From: Rubrivivax sp.
GTDB lineage: Bacteria; Pseudomonadota; Gammaproteobacteria; Burkholderiales; Burkholderiaceae_C
NCBI GenBank assembly: GCA_020248945.1
Contig: JADCGQ010000027.1
Span: forward strand, 1 to 64,000
Direction of reading: 5' to 3'
DNA length: 64,000 bases
Shown here: positions 57,076 through 64,000 of the stretch, in pieces
How positions within the stretch are numbered: position 1 is the stretch's first letter
Layout of the letters: every line of letters starts with the position of its first letter
Notes under the pieces: generated by a model
The model's input: only the letters and a program-made list of their open reading frames with translations
Database searches by the model: none
Told to the model about the DNA's origin: nothing
Position numbers and translations under genes: made by a program

Positions 57076-57242
57076 GAAAGAACCTCCTGTGCCGCGGGCG
57101 CGAAAGGCCCTGCAGCGTCAAATGAAATCACTGAGAGGCGACTGTGCGGCAAGCGGTGCCGGTTGCCACGCGGCTTGGACACCACAGCCCCCTGAACGCG
57201 GGGTATGGTGATCCCCGATGCCGTCTGCTCGACCGTCGCGCC

Positions 57243-58703
<1,461 letters not shown>

Positions 58704-58735
58704 CGGGTTCTCCGTCAAGGGCGGTGGGGCGCAGT

Positions 58736-59605
58736 CTAGAACCGCCGCAGCCATTGCAGCAGTCGCATCAGCAAGCCGGCGCGCTCGGTCTCGTTGAAGA
58801 TCTCGTGACGCATGCCGTCGAACTCGAAGCTCGTCAGCACGCGGGCCGGTGCCGCCGCCGCGAAGGCGCGGCTGCCGGCGGGCGGCACGATGGTGTCGGC
58901 GCCGCCCCACATCAGCAGCGTCGGCACCGCCCAGCGCGGTGCGGCGGCGCGCACCGCCGGGCCGGCGTCGATGATGAAGCGGGCCAGCCGCGCGCTGATG
59001 CGGTCGTGCACCAGCGGGTCGGCGTCGTAGGCCTGCACCACGGCCTCGTCGTGCGAGAGCTGGTGGCTGTCGATGCCGTTGCGCTGGGCCAGATCGGGCA
59101 GCAGGCGCTCGCCCACGGCAAGTTGCAGCCGCTGCCAGGCCGACAGGCGGGTCTGCAAGGCCGGTGACGACAGCACGAGGCCGTCCACCGGCCGCGACCA
59201 GGCCGCCGGCTGCGCTGCCAGCGCCTCGGCCACGAAGCGCGCGACCACCGCGCCGCCCATGCTGTGGCCCAGCAGCACCCGCGGGCCAGGCGCGGTGGCG
59301 GCGTGGTCGATGACCTGGGCGAGGTCGTCGAGCAGGCTGTCGGCCCGCGCCAGCGTGCCGCGCCGCCCGCTGCTGCGGCCGTGGCCGCGTTGGTCGAAGC
59401 CCAGCACCGCCCAGCCCTCGGCGTTGAGCGCCGCGGCCACCGGGTCGTAGCGCGCGGCATGTTCGCCCAGGCCGTGAACGATGAGCACCTGGCCGCGCGG
59501 CGCGGCCGCGGCGGGCCATCGGCGGAGTGCCAGCGAGCAGCCGTCACGGGTGGTCAGCAGCTCCTCGCTCATCGCGAGGGCCCCGTTGCCGGCCGCGAAA
59601 GCCAC
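58736..59605 (-). CDS. Alpha/beta hydrolase, monoacylglycerol-lipase/lysophospholipase-like
   Basis: 289-residue serine hydrolase. The nucleophile is in GHSMGGAV, the oxyanion segment is VHGLGEHAARY, and FDQRGHGRSSG is the family signature. The catalytic Asp/His are probably in WGGADTIVPPAG and DGMRHEIFNE. Such enzymes cleave monoacylglycerols or lysophospholipids. The GTG at 59605 has AAGGACGG 8 nt upstream and is preferred; an ATG at 59572 lacks such a site. It is divergent from the cyclic-nucleotide-binding gene, with a short AT-rich region between. Confidence 0.87.
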   Translation of the reverse strand: MAFAAGNGALAMSEELLTTRDGCSLALRRWPAAAAPRGQVLIVHGLGEHAARYDPVAAALNAEGWAVLGFDQRGHGRSSGRRGTLARADSLLDDLAQVIDHAATAPGPRVLLGHSMGGAVVARFVAEALAAQPAAWSRPVDGLVLSSPALQTRLSAWQRLQLAVGERLLPDLAQRNGIDSHQLSHDEAVVQAYDADPLVHDRISARLARFIIDAGPAVRAAAPRWAVPTLLMWGGADTIVPPAGSRAFAAAAPARVLTSFEFDGMRHEIFNETERAGLLMRLLQWLRRF

Positions 59606-59621
59606 GAAACCCGTCCTTCAG

Positions 59622-59675
59622 TTGAAACATATGACATTTTCGATATCTGATCGGTCGGCGATCTCGCTAGCATAT
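59622..59675 (+). promoter_or_regulatory. AT-rich region with a possible promoter and inverted sites
   Basis: TTGAAA (59622-59627) and TATCTG (59644-59649) are 16 bp apart, a weak sigma-70 pair towards the gene at 59738. ACATATG near 59627 and CATATGT near 59671 form inverted half-sites about 38 bp apart. Whether a regulator binds them is unknown. Confidence 0.35.
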
Positions 59676-59737
59676 GTCCACATTTTTATCACTTAGCCGC
59701 ATGGCCTGGCGCAAGTCCGGGCCCGGCCCCCGCCGCT

Positions 59738-60925
59738 GTGATCTCACGAGAGCCCTTTCTTCAGTTTGCCCGCGAAAACGGCTGCAGTCAGCTTCGGGCG
59801 TTTGCCGGTGACGTGCTCTACAAGGAGGGCATGCCGGCGACCAATCTGTACGTCGTCCGCGAGGGCGAGGTCGATCTGTTCCACGTGCGCGACGGCAAGC
59901 GCACCGTCGTCGAGACGCTGCGCAAGGGCCAGTGTTTCGGCATCGAGCCGCACCTGGAGCAGCCCGTGCGCATGCACAACGCCGCGGCCCGCAGCTACTG
60001 CGAGTTGGCGCTGGTGAACCTGCACGATCTGGCCGAATCGGTGGCCGACAGCGCCGGGCTCACGCAGGGCCTGCTGCGCAGCCTGTCGGAGCGGCTGGTG
60101 GCCGCCCACCGGCTGATTGCCACGCGGGTGAACTACCAGCCCGAGCTGCAGGTGTACGCGCAGATCCTGTACCTGCTGGGCATGGCCGATGTCGGCCGCG
60201 CCGCGGTGGTGCTGCGCCCCGGCGCCGAGGCGCGCAGCCCGCAGGCCCAGCCGATGCTGCAGGAGGTGGTGCACAACGCCAAGCTGATGCTGGGTCACTC
60301 GGAGCGGCACATCATGGCCTGCCTCGGCCGGCTGCAGTCGGCCCACCTGGTGCACATCGAAGACGACTCCGGCAGCGGCAAGCGCGTGCGCTTTGCGGTG
60401 CGCGACATCGTGGCCCAGGTGCGGCGGCTGGTGGCGGGCGACAGCGACGCCGACAAGCTGACGCACGAGACGCTCAGCCTCGACGAGTTCGCCGATCTGG
60501 TCGAGGTCGAGCGAACCGTCCTGCTGCGCAAGCTGGCATCGGGCGACTTCGCCGACGACGTGTTCACCTTCCGGCGCGAAGAGATCCTGCGCCTGCTCGA
60601 TTCACAAGGCCGGCGCTACTTTGCCGAGCGCCGCGTGAAGACGCCCCAGGAGTTCGCCGACATCACCGACCTGGAGTTCGCCGACAACAAATCGCTGTTC
60701 GCCGCGCTGGCACGCCGCGACAGCCTCGAGCTGGCCAAGCTGCTGGCGCCGCTGTCGGGGGAGCCGGTGCGCCAGCGCATTCTCGATGCCCTCTCGCGGC
60801 GCCGCCGCGAGGAGGTGGAGGCCGATCTCGACGGCCTGCAGGTCGATGCCGCGGAGGCCCGGCAGATCGGCGCCGCACTGATCGACGAGGTGCGCAAGCT
60901 GATGCTCGAGGCGCGCGCGAGCTGA
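59738..60925 (+). CDS. Cyclic-nucleotide-binding / HTH / FliG-C-like fusion protein
   Basis: 395-residue cytoplasmic protein of unusual layout. Residues 1-130 form a cyclic-nucleotide-binding (CRP/cNMP) barrel (FAGDVLYKEGMPATNLYVVREGEV, ETLRKGQCFGIEP). About 135-235 contain a helical linker and a CRP-type winged helix (HIMACLGRLQSAHLVHI). About 245-300 resemble an excisionase-like helix-turn-helix (LDEFADLVEVERTVLLRKLA). Residues 305-395 align by eye with the FliG C-terminal torque domain (SLFAALARRDSLELAKLLAP, ADLDGLQVDAAEARQIG). At the torque helix the FliG arginine and second acid seem kept, while the first acid is Ala. No flagellar gene is nearby. The start is GTG 59738, with a poor ribosome-binding site. 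Confidence 0.75.
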   Translation: MISREPFLQFARENGCSQLRAFAGDVLYKEGMPATNLYVVREGEVDLFHVRDGKRTVVETLRKGQCFGIEPHLEQPVRMHNAAARSYCELALVNLHDLAESVADSAGLTQGLLRSLSERLVAAHRLIATRVNYQPELQVYAQILYLLGMADVGRAAVVLRPGAEARSPQAQPMLQEVVHNAKLMLGHSERHIMACLGRLQSAHLVHIEDDSGSGKRVRFAVRDIVAQVRRLVAGDSDADKLTHETLSLDEFADLVEVERTVLLRKLASGDFADDVFTFRREEILRLLDSQGRRYFAERRVKTPQEFADITDLEFADNKSLFAALARRDSLELAKLLAPLSGEPVRQRILDALSRRRREEVEADLDGLQVDAAEARQIGAALIDEVRKLMLEARAS

Positions 60926-60956
60926 GCGCCTGCATCCGCAAGCCCGGCCGAGGCGT

Positions 60957-61745
60957 TCAGACCTTCCAGTCGTAGTCGATGGTCAGCGGCGCGTGGTCGG
61001 AAAAGCGCGGCTCGAGATGGATCGAGGCCTTCTTCGCCGTCGCGGCCACGGCTGGCGTGGCCAGGTGGTAGTCGAGGCGCCAGCCCACGTTCTTGGCCCA
61101 GGCCTGGCCGCGGTTGCTCCACCACGTGTACTGCTCGGGCCGCGGGTCGAGCGTGCGGAACACGTCGACGAGGCCGACGCTGCCGAACAGCTGGTCGAGC
61201 CAGGCGCGCTCTTCGGGCAGGAAGCCGCTGTTCTTCTGGTTCGAGCGCCAGTTCTTCAGGTCGATTTCCTTGTGCGCGATGTTGACATCGCCCATCAGGA
61301 CGAACTCGCGCTCGGCCTTCAGCCGCACCAGATGCGGCAACATGCTCGCCAGGAAGCGGAACTTCGCGGCCTGGCGCTCCTCGCTGCTGCTGCCGCTGGG
61401 GAAGTAGCAGCTGATGAGGCTGAACTTGCGCCGGGCGGTGTCGTAGCGCGCCTCGACCCAGCGGCCTTCGTCGTCGAACTCCGGGTCGCCGAAGCCGGTG
61501 ATCACCTCGCTCGGCGCTTTCTTCACGTACAGCCCGACGCCGGAGTAGCCCTTCTTCTGCGCAAAATGGAAGTGGCCCTGCAGGGGCCCGAGCCGGTCGA
61601 GCGTCCCGGCCACGTCGGGGGCCTGCGCCTTGACCTCCTGCACCCCCATACAATCCGCGTTTGTAGCTTCAGCCCATGCGACGAAGCCTTTCTTCGCAGC
61701 CGAACGGATGCCGTTGAGGTTGAGCGTGACCAGTCTGAAGCCCAA
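60957..61745 (-). CDS. xth: Exodeoxyribonuclease III
   Basis: 262-residue exonuclease III/AP endonuclease of the EEP fold, acting in base-excision repair. Motifs: VTLNLNGIRSAAKKGF, QEVKAQAPD with the metal-binding Glu, VLMGDVNIAHKEIDLKN with the catalytic Asp/Asn, GWRLDYHLATP and FSDHAPLTIDY with the catalytic His. TTG at 61745 is chosen because GGAGGAG stands just upstream and gives the usual N-terminus; an ATG at 61775 would add ten residues but lacks a site. Only 33 bp separate it from the divergent pyrE start. Its stop is 31 bp from the end of the convergent fusion-protein gene. Confidence 0.94.
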   Translation of the reverse strand: MGFRLVTLNLNGIRSAAKKGFVAWAEATNADCMGVQEVKAQAPDVAGTLDRLGPLQGHFHFAQKKGYSGVGLYVKKAPSEVITGFGDPEFDDEGRWVEARYDTARRKFSLISCYFPSGSSSEERQAAKFRFLASMLPHLVRLKAEREFVLMGDVNIAHKEIDLKNWRSNQKNSGFLPEERAWLDQLFGSVGLVDVFRTLDPRPEQYTWWSNRGQAWAKNVGWRLDYHLATPAVAATAKKASIHLEPRFSDHAPLTIDYDWKV

Positions 61746-61778
61746 GGAACTCCTCCACCGCCCGCCGGTCGACATGCG

Positions 61779-62480
61779 ATGAGCGCCGCTGCCACCGACC
61801 CGATTGCACAGGCCTTCGTGCCCTTCGCCTTGCGCGCGGGCGTGCTGCGCTTCGGAGAGTTCAAGACCAAGGCCGGGCGTCTGTCGCCCTACTTCTTCAA
61901 CGCCGGCGGCTTCGACGACGGCGCGAAGCTGGGCGAGCTCGCGGGATTCTATGCACGCCGTCTGCTGCAGGCCCGCGCCTCGGGCGAGCTGGCGTTCGAC
62001 ATGCTGTTCGGGCCCGCCTACAAGGGCATCACGCTGGCCTCGGCCGTGGCGGTGGAGATGGCACGTGCCGGCCACAACCTGCCCTACGCCTACAACCGCA
62101 AGGAAGCCAAGGACCACGGCGAGGGCGGCACGCTGGTCGGCGCGCCCGTGCGCGGCCGCGTGCTCATCATCGACGACGTCATCTCGGCCGGCACCTCGGT
62201 GCGCGAGTCGATCACGATGATCCGCGCCGCGGGCGCCACGCCGGCGGGCGTGGCCATCGCACTCGATCGCCAGGAGCGCGCCACGCAGGAAGGCGGCGCC
62301 GAGGCGCCCTGGAGCGCGGTGCAGTTCGTCACCCGCGAACTCGGCCTGCCCGTGGTGGCCGTGGCCACGCTGGCCGACCTGCTGCAGTGGCTGCGCGACA
62401 GCGCCGACGCCTCGCTCGCGCAGCACGCCGCATCCGTCGAGGCCTACCGCACGCGCTACGGCGTGCAGCCGGCCGGCTGA
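61779..62480 (+). CDS. pyrE: Orotate phosphoribosyltransferase
   Basis: 233-residue enzyme making OMP from orotate and PRPP in pyrimidine synthesis. The substrate-binding opening is LRFGEFKTKAGRLSPYFFNAG; the conserved AYNRKEAKDHGEGG loop and PRPP motif VLIIDDVISAGTS are intact. The length is slightly above the usual 213-220 residues. The ATG at 61779 has no Shine-Dalgarno sequence, and its promoter must lie inside or antisense to the divergent xth gene. The next gene overlaps its stop (TGATG). Confidence 0.95.
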   Translation: MSAAATDPIAQAFVPFALRAGVLRFGEFKTKAGRLSPYFFNAGGFDDGAKLGELAGFYARRLLQARASGELAFDMLFGPAYKGITLASAVAVEMARAGHNLPYAYNRKEAKDHGEGGTLVGAPVRGRVLIIDDVISAGTSVRESITMIRAAGATPAGVAIALDRQERATQEGGAEAPWSAVQFVTRELGLPVVAVATLADLLQWLRDSADASLAQHAASVEAYRTRYGVQPAG

Positions 62481-63157
62481 TGGCGATGCGCCGTGTCGCG
62501 CTCGTGGCGCTGTGCCTGCCTGTGGCGGCCTCGTGGGCGCAGCCGAGTGCCGGCATCTACACCTGCGTCGACGCCAACGGCCGCCGACTCACCGCCGACC
62601 GACCCATCGCCGAGTGCCGGCACAAGGAACAGCAGATCCTGAACCGCGACGGCTCGGTGCGCGGCATCCTGCCGCCGACGCTGACGGCCGAAGAGCGCGC
62701 CGAGAAGGACGCCCGCGACCGTGCCGCCGCCGAGGCCCGTGCTGCTGCGGCCGATGCCGCCCGCCGCGATCGCAACCTGATGGCGCGCTACCCCAACGAG
62801 GCCGCCCACCAGCGCGCCCGCGAGGTGGCGCTCGACACCGTGCGGCTGGCCATCCGCGCCACCGAGCTGCGGGTGCGCGAGCTCGAGCTGGCGCGCAAGC
62901 CGCTGCTCGAGGAAGCCGAGTTCTACGTCGGCAAGCCGCTGCCACCGAAGCTGCGCACCGCGCTCGACGCCAACGACGCATCGACCGAGGCCCAGCGCTC
63001 GGCCACCGCCACCCAGGAGGCTGAGCTCGGCCGCATCAACCGGCTGTACGACGCCGAGCTCGACCGCCTGCGCCGCCTGTGGGCAGGCGTGGCACCGGGC
63101 TCGCTGGGGCCGCTGCCGTCGGCATCGGCGCCGCGCAGCGCGGGCGCCCGCCCGTAG
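62480..63157 (+). CDS. DUF4124-type exported coiled-coil protein
   Basis: 225-residue exported protein. Signal peptide residues 1-20 (RVALVALCLPVAASWAQ), then a DUF4124-like stretch YTCVDANGRRLTADRPIAEC. An Ala/Glu/Arg-rich coiled coil follows (about residues 70-200). The domain's function is not known; it occurs in many beta- and gamma-proteobacterial envelope proteins. The ATG overlaps the pyrE stop codon by one base, so translation is coupled. A second ATG at 62486 would shorten the protein by two residues. It ends with a Pro/Ser/Ala-rich tail. Confidence 0.85.
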   Translation: MAMRRVALVALCLPVAASWAQPSAGIYTCVDANGRRLTADRPIAECRHKEQQILNRDGSVRGILPPTLTAEERAEKDARDRAAAEARAAAADAARRDRNLMARYPNEAAHQRAREVALDTVRLAIRATELRVRELELARKPLLEEAEFYVGKPLPPKLRTALDANDASTEAQRSATATQEAELGRINRLYDAELDRLRRLWAGVAPGSLGPLPSASAPRSAGARP

Positions 63158-63176
63158 CCCACATCTGGGCGGCCGC

Positions 63177-64000
63177 TCAGCCGCCGAGCTTCTTCTTCAG
63201 CAGCTCGCCGGCCTGCGCCGGGTTGGCCTTGCCCTGGCTGGCCTTCATGATCTGGCCCACCAGCGCGTTGAAGGCCTTGTCCTTGCCGGCGCGGAACTCG
63301 GCCACCGACTTCTCGTTCTTCGCCAGCACCTCGTCGACGATGGCCTCGAGCGCGCCGCTGTCGTTCATCTGCTTCAGGCCCTTGGCGGCGATGACGGCAT
63401 CGACATCGGCGGCCTCGCCGCTCCACAGGGCCTCGAAGACCTGGCGTGCGCCGTTGTTCGACACCGTGCCGTCGACGACGCGGCCGATCAACGCCGCCAG
63501 CGTGGCGGGTTGCAGGGCCACGGCGGCGATGTCGCTGTCTTGCGCGTTCAGCCGCTTGCTCACTTCGCCCATCAGCCAGTTGGCCGCCAGTTTCGGCCAC
63601 GCGGCCGTGGAGCGGTCGCCCTCCAGCGCTCGACCCGCGTTGCGCACCGCCTCGTAGTAGCGCGCGAACGCCAGGCTCTGCGTCATCATGGCTGCGTCGT
63701 AGGCCGGCAGGCCGTCGTCGCGCTCGAAGCGCGCGGCCATGGCACGCGGCAGCTCGGGCATCGCGCCGCGCACGCGCTCCACCCACTCGGGCGCGATCAC
63801 CAGCGGCGGCAGGTCGGGGTCGGGGAAGTAGCGGTAGTCGTGCGCGTCTTCCTTGGTGCGCATGGCGCGGGTTTCGCCACGGCCGCCGTGGGCGTCGGGG
63901 TTGAACAGCACGGTGGCCTGCTCGATGGGCAGGCCGTCCTCGACGCGGTCGATCTGCCACTGCACCTCGACATCGATGGCCTGCTGCAGGAAGCGGAAGC
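63177..64000 (-). CDS. gatB: Aspartyl/glutamyl-tRNA amidotransferase subunit B (C-terminal part)
   Basis: The C-terminal 273 residues of GatB; the gene runs off the right edge. The frame continues through 64000 (...[19 protein letters not shown]). Landmarks are [20 protein letters not shown] with conserved kinase-like residues, then the helical tail domain and the YqeY-like C-terminus [17 protein letters not shown]. GatB binds the misacylated tRNA and ATP in the GatCAB complex, which makes Gln-tRNA(Gln) and/or Asn-tRNA(Asn). It ends 19 bp from the convergent DUF4124 gene. Confidence 0.95.
   Translation of the reverse strand, partial: FRFLQQAIDVEVQWQIDRVEDGLPIEQATVLFNPDAHGGRGETRAMRTKEDAHDYRYFPDPDLPPLVIAPEWVERVRGAMPELPRAMAARFERDDGLPAYDAAMMTQSLAFARYYEAVRNAGRALEGDRSTAAWPKLAANWLMGEVSKRLNAQDSDIAAVALQPATLAALIGRVVDGTVSNNGARQVFEALWSGEAADVDAVIAAKGLKQMNDSGALEAIVDEVLAKNEKSVAEFRAGKDKAFNALVGQIMKASQGKANPAQAGELLKKKLGG

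Noticed and set aside
58736..59519. N-terminal fusion of a hydrolase-like region to the M20 peptidase
   Set aside because: The long in-frame extension reads the lipase gene in another frame; the peptidase starts at 58703.

Overview
The window is very GC-rich (roughly 70 % by eye), densely coded bacterial DNA. Its gene order points to the Burkholderiales, probably the Rubrivivax/Leptothrix/Methylibium group. Evidence: fur divergent from bamE, then dapB-exbB-exbD-leuS-lptE-holA; hpf-ptsN-hprK; metX-metW; amgK divergent from lptD-surA-ksgA; plus a PEP-CTERM protein. No rRNA, tRNA, CRISPR array, prophage or replication origin was seen. All identifications come from reading translations and motifs; no database was searched.

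Layout. 0-1.2 kb: end of an unidentified gene, a REP-associated (RAYT) transposase and its repeats. 1.3-6.3 kb: TonB-dependent receptor, DUF2784 protein, a small release-factor-like protein, a DksA/TraR protein and a geranylgeranyl-reductase-type flavoprotein. 6.4-6.6 kb: three tandem 70-bp hairpin units. 6.7-13.8 kb: signalling block (two LytS-like kinases, LytTR regulator, M14 carboxypeptidase, four-PAS histidine kinase). 13.9-17.8 kb: metX-metW behind an apparent SAM-II riboswitch, divergent from a MipA/OmpV porin and a fluoroacetate-dehalogenase-like hydrolase. 17.8-22.4 kb: a REP-like repeat cluster and a solitary, lower-GC, Eco57I-type restriction-methylation protein, the clearest acquired segment. 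22.5-26.1 kb: glutamate-synthase-like protein, glutathione transferase, cytosine deaminase.

26.4-35.8 kb is core housekeeping: ribosome hibernation, nitrogen PTS, Fur/BamE, lysine synthesis, ExbBD energy transduction, leucyl-tRNA synthetase, LPS assembly and the DNA polymerase delta subunit. 35.8-45.1 kb: PLP desulfhydrase, 2-hydroxyacid dehydrogenase, pncC-pgpA-thiL, a DctSR-like two-component pair and divergent maeB. 45.4-46.3 kb: a secreted T1/barnase-type ribonuclease with a barstar inhibitor. 46.5-52.3 kb: ksgA, surA, lptD and amgK (rRNA methylation and envelope assembly/recycling). 52.3-59.6 kb: two fasciclin proteins, an ABC exporter, a PEP-CTERM protein, an M20 peptidase and a lipase-like hydrolase. 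59.7-64 kb: a cyclic-nucleotide-binding/FliG-like fusion, exonuclease III, pyrE, a DUF4124 protein and the end of gatB.

Points most worth following: the SAM-II riboswitch with terminator in front of metX; the CNB-HTH-FliG_C fusion protein; a recurring GCGCTCCCTACAAT-type promoter box placed 7-9 nt before ATG, implying leaderless mRNAs; the ribonuclease/barstar pair; and three unrelated families of palindromic repeats.
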